Source: AC-32 sp963715575 (GTDB lineage Bacteria; Actinomycetota; Thermoleophilia; Gaiellales; Gaiellaceae). Taken from it: DNA of 64,000 bases. Positions within the stretch are counted from its first letter, which is position 1; the number at the start of each line of letters is the position of its first letter. The notes below the pieces were generated by a model. The model was not told the DNA's origin, ran no database searches, and was given only the letters and a program-made list of their open reading frames with translations. Location: positions 1,054,001 through 1,118,000 of the forward strand of contig OY970250.1 of NCBI GenBank assembly GCA_963715575.1, in the 5' to 3' direction. This document shows positions 16,150 through 24,308 of this stretch, one piece after another. The translations under genes were made by a program, and so were the position numbers.

Positions 16150-17456
16150 AGCGGCTCTTCAAGAACGCCTACGTCGTCGTGATGGACGACGCGGGGACCG
16201 AGCACGAGGACGGCTGGGTGCTGATCGAGGACGGGCTCGTCGCTGCGACCGGCGCTGGCTTGGAGCCTGAGGCGGACGAGCGAGTCGACCTCGCCGGCGC
16301 GCTCGTCACGCCCGGGTTGATCAACACCCACCACCACCTCTACCAGACGCTCACGCGTGCGCGGGCGCAGGAGGCCGACCTGTTCACGTGGCTGAAGACG
16401 CTCTACCCGGTCTGGGCGCGGCTCGACGAGGAGAGCGAGCACGCCGCCGCCCGCACGGGCCTGGCCGAGCTCGCGCTCTCGGGCTGCACGACCGTCTTCG
16501 ACCACCACTACGTCTTCCCGCGGGGGGCGGGCGACCTGATCGTGGCGGAGATGGCCGCGGCGCGCGAGCTGGGCGTGCGGCTCGTGCCCTCGCGCGGCTC
16601 GATGGACCTCGGGGAGTCGGACGGCGGGCTGCCGCCGGACTCGCTCGTCGAGGACGCCGACGAGATCCTGGCCGAGACCGAGCGGCTCGCGGCGCGCTAC
16701 CCGGAGCTCGTGGTCGCGCCCTGCTCGCCGTTCTCGGTCACCGGCGACCTGATGCGGCAGTCGGCAGAGCTGGCGCGGAAGCTCGGGCTGACCCTGCACA
16801 CGCACCTGGCCGAGACGGTCGAGGAGGAGGCGTACTGCCAGGAGCTGTACGGCTGCCGGCCGGTCGAGTACCTCGAGCAGCTCGGCTGGCTGGACGGCGA
16901 CGTCTGGTGCGCGCACTGTGTTCACCTCTCGGAGGAGGACATCGCGCGCTTCGGCGAGACGGGCACGGGTGTCGCGCACTGCCCATCCTCGAACCTGCGG
17001 CTCGGGGCGGGGGTGGCGCCGGTGCGGGCGCTGCTCGACGCTCGCGTTCGCGTGGGTCTCGGCGTCGACGGCTCGGCCTCGAACGAGCGCGGCGACCTGT
17101 TCCTCGAGGTCAAGCAGGCGCTGCTGGTCGCCCGCGGCCGCGGCGGGCCGGAGGCGCTGACCGCCCGCGAGGCTTTGCGGCTCGGCACGCGCGGCAGCGC
17201 TGCGGTGCTGAAGCGTGACGACATCGGCTCGCTGGAGGCGGGCAAGAGCGCCGACTTCGCCGTCTGGCGGACGGACGGCCTCGAGCTCGGCGGCGCCGAC
17301 GACCCGCTCGCGGGGCTCGTGTTCAGCGGCCCGCATCGGGTCGAGCGGCTGGTGGTCGCCGGCGAGGACGTCGTCCGCGAGGGCCTCCTCGTGCGTGCCG
17401 ACGAAGCCGAGATCGCGCAGGAGCACCGGCGCGTGGCGGAGAAGTTCTCCGGATGA
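16146..17456 (+). CDS. 8-oxoguanine deaminase
   Basis: This 436-residue amidohydrolase has the metal sites 'LINTHHHLYQTLTR', 'LHTHLAETVEEE' and 'VGLGVDGSASNERGD'. The phrases 'SRGSMDLGESDGGLPPD' and 'VVAPCSPFSVTGDLM' closely resemble characterised 8-oxoguanine deaminases (EC 3.5.4.32), as I recall their sequence, rather than guanine or chlorohydrolase relatives. The product is urate, which the downstream enzymes degrade. The GTG start overlaps the adenine deaminase stop (GTGA). Guanine deaminase or a triazine-type hydrolase is a less likely alternative. Confidence 0.88.
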   Translation: MKRLFKNAYVVVMDDAGTEHEDGWVLIEDGLVAATGAGLEPEADERVDLAGALVTPGLINTHHHLYQTLTRARAQEADLFTWLKTLYPVWARLDEESEHAAARTGLAELALSGCTTVFDHHYVFPRGAGDLIVAEMAAARELGVRLVPSRGSMDLGESDGGLPPDSLVEDADEILAETERLAARYPELVVAPCSPFSVTGDLMRQSAELARKLGLTLHTHLAETVEEEAYCQELYGCRPVEYLEQLGWLDGDVWCAHCVHLSEEDIARFGETGTGVAHCPSSNLRLGAGVAPVRALLDARVRVGLGVDGSASNERGDLFLEVKQALLVARGRGGPEALTAREALRLGTRGSAAVLKRDDIGSLEAGKSADFAVWRTDGLELGGADDPLAGLVFSGPHRVERLVVAGEDVVREGLLVRADEAEIAQEHRRVAEKFSG

Positions 17457-17743
17457 GCGTGTCGCTCTCGACACACGTCCTCGACACCGAGCGCGGCCGG
17501 CCCGGCAGCGGCGTGCGCGTCGAGCTGCGCAGCGGCGACGAGCTCGTCGCGAGCGCCGAGACCGACGCCGACGGGCGCGCGCGGCTGGCCGAAGAGCTCG
17601 AGCCCGGCCGCTACCGGCTCGCCTTCGAGCCGCCCTCTCCGTACTTCCGGCGCGTCGAGCTCGAGCTGGAGCTCGAGGACGGCCACCACCACGTGCCGTT
17701 GCTCGTGTCCTCCTTCGGATGCGTGAGCTACCGCGGCAGCTGA
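17453..17743 (+). CDS. uraH: 5-hydroxyisourate hydrolase
   Basis: This 96-residue transthyretin-like protein begins 'SLSTHVLDTERGRPGSGV' and ends with the diagnostic tetrapeptide YRGS. The catalytic His9-type residue (in STHVLD), the Arg in 'GRYRLAF' and the His in 'HHHVPLL' are present. It hydrolyses 5-hydroxyisourate, the product of urate oxidation, to OHCU. The ATG overlaps the previous stop (ATGA), and the next gene begins inside its last 25 bases. Confidence 0.96.
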   Translation: MSVSLSTHVLDTERGRPGSGVRVELRSGDELVASAETDADGRARLAEELEPGRYRLAFEPPSPYFRRVELELELEDGHHHVPLLVSSFGCVSYRGS

Positions 17744-18159
17744 GCGCCGAGGAGCTCGAGGAGCTCTTCGAAGGGCGCACGCGGCTGGTCGAGCTGCTGG
17801 CCGGGCGTGAGCACCCGCTGGAGGCGGCGCCCGACGTGCTCGCCGAGCTGTCCGAGGCCGACAAGCTCGAGGCGCTCGACGCGCATCCTGCGATCGGCAC
17901 GCGCGCCGGCCTGTCGCAACGCTCGGCGGCCGAGCAGGGCGCCGACGCCGACCCGGTGATCCTGACCGAGCTCGCGTACCTGAACCAGGTCTACGAGGAG
18001 AAGTTCGGCTTCCGCTTCGTCGTCTTCGTCGACGGCCGGCCGAAGACGGAGATCCTCGACGTGCTGCGCGACCGGCTCGAGCGCACGCGCGAGGAGGAGC
18101 TCGAGACGGCGCTCGGCGAGCTCGTGGCGATCGCGCGCGACCGCTGGGAGCGCTCGTAA
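17719..18159 (+). CDS. uraD: OHCU decarboxylase
   Basis: This 146-residue protein has the OHCU decarboxylase motifs 'LDAHPAIG' (catalytic His), 'SQRSAAEQ', 'YLNQVYEEKFGFRFVVFVDGRP' and 'RDRLERTREEELETALGEL'. It makes S-allantoin from 2-oxo-4-hydroxy-4-carboxy-5-ureidoimidazoline. ATG at 17719 is the start most consistent with family length. It overlaps uraH by 25 bases in another frame, an unusually long coupling overlap. Confidence 0.93.
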   Translation: MRELPRQLSAEELEELFEGRTRLVELLAGREHPLEAAPDVLAELSEADKLEALDAHPAIGTRAGLSQRSAAEQGADADPVILTELAYLNQVYEEKFGFRFVVFVDGRPKTEILDVLRDRLERTREEELETALGELVAIARDRWERS

Positions 18160-19310
18160 TGGATCCGTACGCGAACGAGTGGCTCTCATTCCTCGCGCGC
18201 TGGCTGCACGTGATGGCCGGGATCGTCTGGATCGGGACGTCGTTCTATTTCGTCGCGCTCGACAACCACCTGCGCGAGAACGCCTCGTGGGAGATCCACG
18301 GCGGCGGCTTCTACCGCGTCGAGAAGTTCGTGCCCGCGCCGCCGCGGCTGCCGGACGTCCTGCACTGGTTCAAGTGGGAGGCCTACACGACCTGGCTCTC
18401 GGGCTTCGCGCTGCTCGTGTTCCTCTACTACTTCAACGCGTCCACGTACCTCGTCCTGCCGGGCGGGCCGCTCGGGACGGGCTGGGCGATCACCGTCAGC
18501 GTCGTCCTGCTCGGGGTGGCGTGGGTCGTCTACGACGGGCTCTGCCGGGTGCTGCAGAGCGAGCTGGTCCTGGCCGCGGCGCTGCTCGGGCTGACGACGC
18601 TCGCCGCCTGGGGGTGCTCGGAGCTGTTCGCGCCGCGGGCCGAGTACCTGCAGGTGGGCGCGATGCTCGGGACGATCATGGTCGCGAACGTCTTCTTCGT
18701 GATCATCCCGGCGCACCGCGGGCTGATCCGCGCGAAGGAGGCCTACCGCGAGCCCGACCCGGGCCCGGCGCTCGAGGCCAAGCGACGCTCGGCGCACAAC
18801 AACTACCTGACGCTGCCCGTGGTGTTCGCGATGCTGAGCAACCACTTCCCGGTCGCATACGGGCACAGCTGGTCCTGGCTCGTGCTGGTCGCGCTGATGG
18901 CGATCGGCGCCTGGATCCGGCACTTCTTCAACCTGCGGCACGCCGGCCGGAACGCGTGGTGGATCCCGTTGACGGCCGCGCTCGGGATTGCCGCGGTGGC
19001 GGTCGCGATCCGGCCGACCGGCGACTCCGGCGGCACGGCGGTGGCGGCCGGCTCGGTGTCGTTCGCGCAGGCGAAGGCGATCGTCCAGCAACGGTGCGTG
19101 CCGTGCCATTCGGCGCACCCGACCCGCGTGTCCGCCCCGCCGCTAGGGCTCGAGCTCGACACGGCGGACCAGATCCACGCGCAGGCAGCGGCGATCAAGC
19201 GCATGGCGGTCGACTCGCAGCTGATGCCGCTCGGGAACGCGACCGGGATGACGCAGGCGGAGCGCGACGAGCTCGGCGCCTGGATCCGCGCGGGCGCGCG
19301 GATCAAGTAG
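18159..19310 (+). CDS. puuD: Urate hydroxylase PuuD (membrane, cytochrome c domain)
   Basis: This 383-residue protein has eight or more membrane segments in the DUF989 part ('WLHVMAGIVWIGTSFYFVALDN', 'HRGLIRAKEAYREPDPGP', 'NNYLTLPVVFAMLSNHF') and a C-terminal c-type haem domain with CVPCH at 313-317 and a probable axial Met in 'LMPLGNATGM'. It oxidises urate to 5-hydroxyisourate and passes electrons to cytochrome c, so no hydrogen peroxide is made, unlike soluble uricase. TAATG joins it to uraD. Confidence 0.94.
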   Translation: MDPYANEWLSFLARWLHVMAGIVWIGTSFYFVALDNHLRENASWEIHGGGFYRVEKFVPAPPRLPDVLHWFKWEAYTTWLSGFALLVFLYYFNASTYLVLPGGPLGTGWAITVSVVLLGVAWVVYDGLCRVLQSELVLAAALLGLTTLAAWGCSELFAPRAEYLQVGAMLGTIMVANVFFVIIPAHRGLIRAKEAYREPDPGPALEAKRRSAHNNYLTLPVVFAMLSNHFPVAYGHSWSWLVLVALMAIGAWIRHFFNLRHAGRNAWWIPLTAALGIAAVAVAIRPTGDSGGTAVAAGSVSFAQAKAIVQQRCVPCHSAHPTRVSAPPLGLELDTADQIHAQAAAIKRMAVDSQLMPLGNATGMTQAERDELGAWIRAGARIK

Positions 19311-19313
19311 GTT
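19308..19313 (+). promoter_or_regulatory. -10 box of the DUF3830 gene, overlapping the puuD stop
   Basis: TAGGTT begins with the TAG stop of puuD and lies 7 bases before the GTG at 19321. This gives the downstream gene its own leaderless promoter as well as read-through from the purine operon. Confidence 0.5.
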
Positions 19314-19320
19314 CGCGCAC

Positions 19321-19728
19321 GTGCTGGAGATCGTCTCGGGGGAGTACCGGTTCGTCGCGCGGCTCGAGGAGGAGCTCGCCCCGGCAACGGTGGCCGCGTT
19401 CCGGCGGCTGCTCCCGCTGGAGAGCCGGATCATCCACGCGCGCTGGAGCGGCGAGTCGTGCTGGATCCCGTTCGGCGAGCTCGACGTCGGCTTCGGGCCC
19501 GAGAACGCGACGTGCTACCCGGCGCCCGGCCAGCTGCTCTTCTACCCGGGCGGGGTCAGCGAGACGGAGATCCTGTTCCCGTACGGCCCCACCGCGTTCG
19601 CGAGCAAGGCCGGGCTGCTCGCCGGCAACCACTTCGCGACGGTGCTGGAAGGGGTCGACCACCTGCCCGAGCTCGGCCGCAAGGTCCTCTGGGAAGGCGC
19701 CCAGCCCCTGCGCGCCACCGAAAGCTGA
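19321..19728 (+). CDS. DUF3830 (cyclophilin-like) protein
   Basis: This 135-residue soluble protein matches DUF3830: 'ARLEEELAPATVAAFRRLLPLESRIIHARWSGESCWIPF', 'ENATCYPAPGQLLFYPGGVSETEILFPYG' and 'GNHFATVLEG'. The fold is predicted to be a small beta-barrel like cyclophilin. No enzyme activity is established, to my knowledge. It directly follows puuD with a gap of ten bases, so a role in purine or ureide use is plausible but unproven. GTG start supported by the upstream box. Confidence 0.8.
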   Translation: MLEIVSGEYRFVARLEEELAPATVAAFRRLLPLESRIIHARWSGESCWIPFGELDVGFGPENATCYPAPGQLLFYPGGVSETEILFPYGPTAFASKAGLLAGNHFATVLEGVDHLPELGRKVLWEGAQPLRATES

Positions 19729-19833
19729 GCCCAAAGAAACCGCACCCGGGAGAAGGTTGTCCACCCGCCACCCGCTTCGAGCGTACCGCGGCAAAGCGCG
19801 CGTGTCTGTGACGGACTGGTGCCGAGACCGGGC

Positions 19834-20892
19834 CTAATCGTCCACAGCCGACGCGAGGCGTTCGAGCGTGCCCCTCAACACGTCGACGGCGAGCTGGACG
19901 TCCTCGTCGGCGGAGTGCTCGTCGGGCGAATGGCTGATCCCGCCGTTCAGGCTGCGGACGAAGAGCATCGCGGACGGCACGCCGGCGGCGGCCAGCACGC
20001 CCGCGTCGTGACCCGCTCCTGAGGGCAGCTCGACCGCCGGCAACCCGAGCGCGGCGAGCTGTTCCAGCAGCGCCGTCCTCGGCCCGGCCGACATCGCGAC
20101 CGCCCGGCCGCGGGACAGCTCGGCCGGGACCACCGCCGCCACCTGCTCGAGCCGCTCGTCGTCCGGTGCGCGCACGTCGACGCTCAGCGTCACGCGCGAG
20201 GGGATCACGTTCGACGCACCGGGCTCGACCGCGAGCCGACCGACCGTCGCGACCGCACCGTCGACTTCGGCCGCCGCGTCGCGCAGGCGCAGCACGAATT
20301 CCGCCGCGGCGACGAGCGCGTCCTCCCGGCGAGCCATGGGCGTCGTGCCCGCATGCCCCTCGCGGCCCTCGAACACGACCTTGCCGCGCGCCGTCGCGGC
20401 GATCCCGGTCACCACTCCGAGCGGCGCGCCCGCCTCCGCGAGCTGCGGCCCCTGCTCGACGTGCAGCTCGACGAACGCGGCCGGAACCGGATCGAGCCTG
20501 CCCGAGCAGAGCGAGCGCGATCCGCGGCAGCCGGGACCCGTGCAACCTTCCTCGTCGCGGAAGGCGACGACGACCAGCGTCCGTTCGTGCTCCCCCAGGA
20601 GCTCGACTGCCTCCAGCCCGCCGATCACCCCGAGCGCGCCGTCGAAGCGGCCGCCGTTCGGCACCGAGTCGAGGTGTGAACCAGTCCACACCTCCGGCAG
20701 GCCCGGTTGCCGGCCGCGCAGCCGCCCGAAGAGATTCCCGGCGCCGTCGACCTCGACCTCCAGGCCAGCCTCCCGCATCCAGCCGGCGACCAGCTCGTGC
20801 GCCTCGTCCTCCTCGCGGGTGCCGCCGAGCCGGTTCGCGCCCGGCCCGCCGCCGATCGCGTACAGCCGGTCGAGGCGCTTCAGAACCCGCAC
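19834..20892 (-). CDS. M20-family amidohydrolase (allantoate/ureidoglycolate type), shortened
   Basis: This 352-residue zinc hydrolase has the allantoate amidohydrolase/carbamoylase pattern. Metal ligands appear in 'TGSHLDSVPNGGRFDGALG', 'FRDEEG', 'VELHVEQGPQL' and 'GISHSPDEH', and 'GHAGTTPMARREDAL' marks the dimerisation domain. The family is normally about 400 residues. Here 35-50 residues are missing between 'GSRSLCSGRLDP' and 'VELHVEQG', without a frame break. Its position beside uraD/puuD suggests ureide hydrolysis. GTG at 20892 is preferred (box 20899-20904, 6 bases); GTG at 20898 is possible. Confidence 0.82.
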   Translation of the reverse strand: MRVLKRLDRLYAIGGGPGANRLGGTREEDEAHELVAGWMREAGLEVEVDGAGNLFGRLRGRQPGLPEVWTGSHLDSVPNGGRFDGALGVIGGLEAVELLGEHERTLVVVAFRDEEGCTGPGCRGSRSLCSGRLDPVPAAFVELHVEQGPQLAEAGAPLGVVTGIAATARGKVVFEGREGHAGTTPMARREDALVAAAEFVLRLRDAAAEVDGAVATVGRLAVEPGASNVIPSRVTLSVDVRAPDDERLEQVAAVVPAELSRGRAVAMSAGPRTALLEQLAALGLPAVELPSGAGHDAGVLAAAGVPSAMLFVRSLNGGISHSPDEHSADEDVQLAVDVLRGTLERLASAVDD

Positions 20893-20898
20893 GCCCAC

Positions 20899-20904
20899 AG
20901 CCTA
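20899..20904 (-). promoter_or_regulatory. -10 box of the M20 amidohydrolase gene
   Basis: TAGGCT, whose TAG is also the stop codon of the upstream MFS gene, lies 6 bases before the GTG at 20892 and directly abuts the GTG at 20898. The geometry favours the inner start. Confidence 0.5.
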
Positions 20905-22053
20905 AGCGCGCAGCGGCCGCAGCAGCAGGACGCCCGCGAGCGGGAAGATGGCCGCTCCTGCGAAGCCGATCCGCCAGGAGCTCGCGGCAACGACGGCGGC
21001 GAACGCCGGCGGCACCATCGCGCCCGCCGCGGCCAGCGCACTCTGCTGCATCCCGAGCGCGGCGCCGCTGCGGCTCCGGCCCGCGATCTCCGCGGCCGCG
21101 GTGAAGGAGAGCCCGTTCCAGGCCATCGAGAGCCCGCCCGCGACCACCATCGCGGGGATGAGCAGCGCGAGCGGGGCCGAGAGGGCGGCCGCCACCACGG
21201 CCAGGGTGACGCTGCTGCCGAGCCCGACGAGGAGCAGCGGCCTGATCCGCGACCCGACCCGGTCGGACCAGATCCCGCTGCCGATCCGCATGCCGGCGGC
21301 GACGACCTGGGCCGCACCGAGCACGCCGGCCGCCGCCGCCCCCGAGAGCCCGCGCTCGTCGTGCAGGAAGAGGACGAGGAAGCTGATCAGCGCGAGCTGC
21401 GCGACGAGGTAGAAGCTGCTGCCCGTGCAGAGCAACCACAGCCGGTGGTCGCGCAAGACCACGCCGACGCCGCGCGGCTCGAGCACGTCGTCCTCCGTGT
21501 GACCTTCCCGGTCGCGGATCACCGCGACGCCGAACGCCGCGCCCGCCAGGCAGAGCGCGGCCAGGAAGACGAAGGCCGCGCGCAGGCCGAGCGTGGGCAG
21601 GACGAGCGCCGAGATCAGCCCGCCGACCGGGATGGCGGTTTGCCTGATGCCCAGGGCGAACCCACGCTCGTTCGACGGGAACCATTGCATCACGGCGCGG
21701 CCGCTCGCCGCGTTGACGCTCGCCCCGGCCGCCCCCGCGAGGAAGATCAGCGCGATCAGCGGCCGGAACCCCGTCGCGGAGCCCGCAGCAACCAGCGCGC
21801 CGGCGCAGAGGGTGAGGCCGGTCGCGAGTACGAGCCGTTCGCCGCGCCGGTCGGCGAGCAGCCCCCAGGGCAGCAGGGTCAGCAGCGTGCCGATCCAGAG
21901 GCTGTCGAGCACGACGCCCACCTGCAGGAGGCTGAGCGAATGCTCGTCTCGCAGGGCCGGCGCGAGCACGGGCAGGCCGACGATCACCGCGGAGAAGGAG
22001 GTCTGTGCGGCCGTCCCCGCCGCGAGGACCAGCCAGCGGTAGCGGCTCAGCAC
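20902..22053 (-). CDS. MFS transporter
   Basis: This 383-residue protein has about twelve hydrophobic segments and major-facilitator features: 'LWIGTLLTLLPWGLLADRRGERLV' (loop 2-3 motif), 'SNERGFALGIRQTAIPVGGL' and 'GIWSDRVGSRIRPLL'. The substrate is unknown. Because it lies just upstream of the ureide amidohydrolase on the same strand and beside the purine genes, uptake of a purine, allantoin or ureide is a reasonable guess. Start is GTG. Confidence 0.85.
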   Translation of the reverse strand: MLSRYRWLVLAAGTAAQTSFSAVIVGLPVLAPALRDEHSLSLLQVGVVLDSLWIGTLLTLLPWGLLADRRGERLVLATGLTLCAGALVAAGSATGFRPLIALIFLAGAAGASVNAASGRAVMQWFPSNERGFALGIRQTAIPVGGLISALVLPTLGLRAAFVFLAALCLAGAAFGVAVIRDREGHTEDDVLEPRGVGVVLRDHRLWLLCTGSSFYLVAQLALISFLVLFLHDERGLSGAAAAGVLGAAQVVAAGMRIGSGIWSDRVGSRIRPLLLVGLGSSVTLAVVAAALSAPLALLIPAMVVAGGLSMAWNGLSFTAAAEIAGRSRSGAALGMQQSALAAAGAMVPPAFAAVVAASSWRIGFAGAAIFPLAGVLLLRPLRA

Positions 22054-22064
22054 GGGCCGGCTGT

Positions 22065-23543
22065 CTAGATACCGAACGGGTTGAACGGCTTCGAGCTCGT
22101 GGAGACGATCACGCTCTTCGTCTCGAGGTAGTCGTCGAGCGTCTCGAGCCCAAGCTCGCGGCCGAAGCCGGATTGCTTGTAGCCCCCGAAAGGGATGCCG
22201 GGGAAGGCGGTGAACGGCATGTTGATCCCGACCGTGCCGGCCTTGATCCGCCGGGCGAGCCGGTGCCCGCGGCCCGGGTCGCCGGTCCAGACGGTCGCCA
22301 TCAGGCCGTAGCGCACGTCGTTGGCGATGCGGGTCGCGTCCTTCTCGTCCTCGAACGGGATCACCGTCACGACCGGGCCGAAGATCTCCTCCTGCGCGAC
22401 GCGCATCGAATTGTCGACCTGCGCGAGCACGGTGGGCGGGTAGAACGCGCCCTTGCCGGCTACCGCCTCCATGTTCCCGCCGGTGACGACCTCGGCTCCC
22501 TCCTTGCGGCCCGTCTCGACGTAGCCGTGGACACGATCACGGTGCTCGTTCGAGATCAGCGAGCCGACCTGGGTCTCCGGGTCGAACGGGTCGCCCACCT
22601 TCAGGCTCGAGGCGGCCTCGGAGAAGCGCGCGACGAAGTCGTCGTAGATCGAGCTCTCGACGAGCACGCGCGAGCGCGCCTCGCAGCTCTGGCCGGCCGA
22701 GTAGTAGATCGACCAGACCGAGCTCGGGATCGCGTCGTCGAGGTTCGCGTCGGCGAAGACGAGGTTCGGGCTCTTGCCGCCGAGCTCGAGGATCAGCCGC
22801 TTGATCCCGTCGGAGGCGAGCCGCATGATCTCGGCCCCGGTCGCGGTCGAGCCGGTGAAGGCGATCTTCTCGACGCCTGGGTGCTTGACCAGATGGGCGC
22901 CGACGGTCGTGCCGGGCCCGGGGACGACGTTGATCGTGCCGGGCGGGAAGCCGACCTCGCTCGCGAGCTCGGCCATCCGCAGCGCCGAGAGCGGTGTCGC
23001 GGAGTCCGGCTTGAGCACCATCGTGCAGCCCGCCGCCAGGGCGGGCGCGAGCTTCCAGGTGGTCATCATCAGCGGGTAGTTCCACGGCACGATCTGGCCG
23101 CAGACGCCGACCGGCTCCTTCAGCGAGTAGAAGAGCAGCGAGCCGCCGACCGGGTTCGAGCGGCCGGCGATCGAGGCGATCGCGGAGCCGTAGAAGCGGA
23201 AGTTCTCGATCGCCTGGGCGAGCTCGGCCTTGACCGACGAGATCGCCTTGCCGACGTTGCGCGCCTCGAGCTCGGCCAGCTCTTTGCGGTTGGCGACGAG
23301 CGAGTCGGCGAGCGCGTGAAGGAGGCGCGAGCGCTCGGTGGGGGCGGTGCGGCCCCAGTCGCCGTCGAGCGCGGCGCGGGCGGCCTCGACGGCGCGGTCG
23401 ACGTCCTGCTCGTTCGCGACGGCCGCCTTGGCCAGCGGCTCGCCGGTCGCGGGCTCGGCCAGCTCGCGCAGCTCGCCGGAGGACGGCTCCGCGGTCTCGC
23501 CGTTGATGAAGAGCCCGTACTCCCGCTCGGTTGCGACTGCCAT
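22065..23543 (-). CDS. NAD(P)-dependent aldehyde dehydrogenase
   Basis: This 492-residue enzyme has the full aldehyde dehydrogenase set: 'GQIVPWNYPLMMTTWKLAPALAAG', 'FTGSTATGAEI' (nucleotide loop), 'LELGGKSPNLVF' (general-base Glu), 'AGQSCEARSRV' (catalytic Cys) and 'EEIFGPVVTV'. It oxidises an aldehyde to its acid; the substrate class is not clear, but betaine- or aminoaldehyde-type dehydrogenases look closest. ATG at 23543 (MAVATEREYG) fits the family length; TATCTT lies 9 bases before it. Confidence 0.93.
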   Translation of the reverse strand: MAVATEREYGLFINGETAEPSSGELRELAEPATGEPLAKAAVANEQDVDRAVEAARAALDGDWGRTAPTERSRLLHALADSLVANRKELAELEARNVGKAISSVKAELAQAIENFRFYGSAIASIAGRSNPVGGSLLFYSLKEPVGVCGQIVPWNYPLMMTTWKLAPALAAGCTMVLKPDSATPLSALRMAELASEVGFPPGTINVVPGPGTTVGAHLVKHPGVEKIAFTGSTATGAEIMRLASDGIKRLILELGGKSPNLVFADANLDDAIPSSVWSIYYSAGQSCEARSRVLVESSIYDDFVARFSEAASSLKVGDPFDPETQVGSLISNEHRDRVHGYVETGRKEGAEVVTGGNMEAVAGKGAFYPPTVLAQVDNSMRVAQEEIFGPVVTVIPFEDEKDATRIANDVRYGLMATVWTGDPGRGHRLARRIKAGTVGINMPFTAFPGIPFGGYKQSGFGRELGLETLDDYLETKSVIVSTSSKPFNPFGI

Positions 23544-23596
23544 CGGGGGCTGAAGATAGCGGGTTTGTACGGAGTTACGCCGCCCTGCCGAGCGGC

Positions 23597-23602
23597 CATA
23601 AT
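23597..23602 (+). promoter_or_regulatory. -10 box of a small unknown gene
   Basis: CATAAT lies 6 bases before the ATG at 23609, fitting the leaderless pattern seen across the window, though it deviates from TANNNT at the first base. Confidence 0.4.
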
Positions 23603-23608
23603 CAACCG

Positions 23609-23860
23609 ATGAGCGACCACCTGGAAGTCGAGGCTGCACGGATCCCGGACCGCGACCGCTTGCTGGAGGAGCTGCGCGAGGCAGGGCTCGACGCGCATCC
23701 GGTCGACGAGGTCGGAATCGAGGTCCGTGTCGGCGACGACGCAGAGGAGGTCGGCGACGAGGTGTTCGCGCACGTCGAGGACGTGACCATGCGGATCGGC
23801 GCGACCTTCGTCCCGATCAAGCACGAGGGCGTGATCTACGTCCGCCCGCCGGTGAGCTGA
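23609..23860 (+). CDS. Small acidic protein of unknown function
   Basis: This 83-residue soluble protein begins 'MSDHLEVEAARIPDRDRLLEELREAG' and contains 'EVRVGDDAEEVGDEVFAHVEDVTMRIGATFVPIKHEGVIYVRPP'. I do not recognise the family. The regular alternation suggests a compact alpha-beta fold. It is divergent from the aldehyde dehydrogenase, and its start is supported by a -10-like box 6 bases upstream. Codon composition is like the neighbouring genes. Confidence 0.6.
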   Translation: MSDHLEVEAARIPDRDRLLEELREAGLDAHPVDEVGIEVRVGDDAEEVGDEVFAHVEDVTMRIGATFVPIKHEGVIYVRPPVS

Positions 23861-23885
23861 GCGCAGGGACCCGCCGCTCAGCGAG

Positions 23886-24308
23886 CTACGGAGGGAGCGC
23901 CACGCTGCCGTCGTCCTCGAGCCCGAAGCTGGGGTTGTGGGCGACTTCCCAGACGTGGCCGTCGAGGTCCCGGAAGGCGCCGGCGTAGCCGCCGTAGAAG
24001 GTCGCCGCCGGCTCGCGCGTCACCTCGGCGCCGTTTCGTCTCGCCAGCTCGACCACCTCGCCCACCTCGTCCCGCGACGCCACGTTGTGCGCCAAGGCGA
24101 TTCCACCCCAGCCCGCAGCCTCGTCCGCGATGCCCGTGTCGTCAGCGAGCTTCTCGCGGCTCCAGAGCACGAGCACGACACCGTTGGCCTGGAAGAACGC
24201 GGTCTCCTCGGCTTCCCACGTGACCGACCAGCCGAGCGCCTCGTAGAACGCCTTGGCGCGGCCGTAGTCGGAGACGCCGAGGGTGACGAGGCTGACGCTC
24301 TGCCGCAC
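23886..24308 (-). CDS. VOC (glyoxalase/bleomycin-resistance fold) protein
   Basis: This 140-residue protein has the two beta-alpha-beta-beta-beta modules of the vicinal-oxygen-chelate fold: 'SLVTLGVSDYGRAKAFYEALGW' and 'VVELARRNGAEVTREPAATFYGGYAGAFRDLDGHVWEVAHNP'. The metal-binding Glu near the end (HVWEV) is present. Substrate unknown. The GTG start at 24308 shares a base with the upstream stop (TAGTG), so it is coupled to the DUF885-like gene. Confidence 0.85.
   Translation of the reverse strand: MRQSVSLVTLGVSDYGRAKAFYEALGWSVTWEAEETAFFQANGVVLVLWSREKLADDTGIADEAAGWGGIALAHNVASRDEVGEVVELARRNGAEVTREPAATFYGGYAGAFRDLDGHVWEVAHNPSFGLEDDGSVALPP

Noticed and set aside
20166..22068. Rightward frames opposite the M20 and MFS genes
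   Set aside because: Arg/Ser/Pro-rich shadows without recognisable domains; the minus strand encodes clear enzymes.
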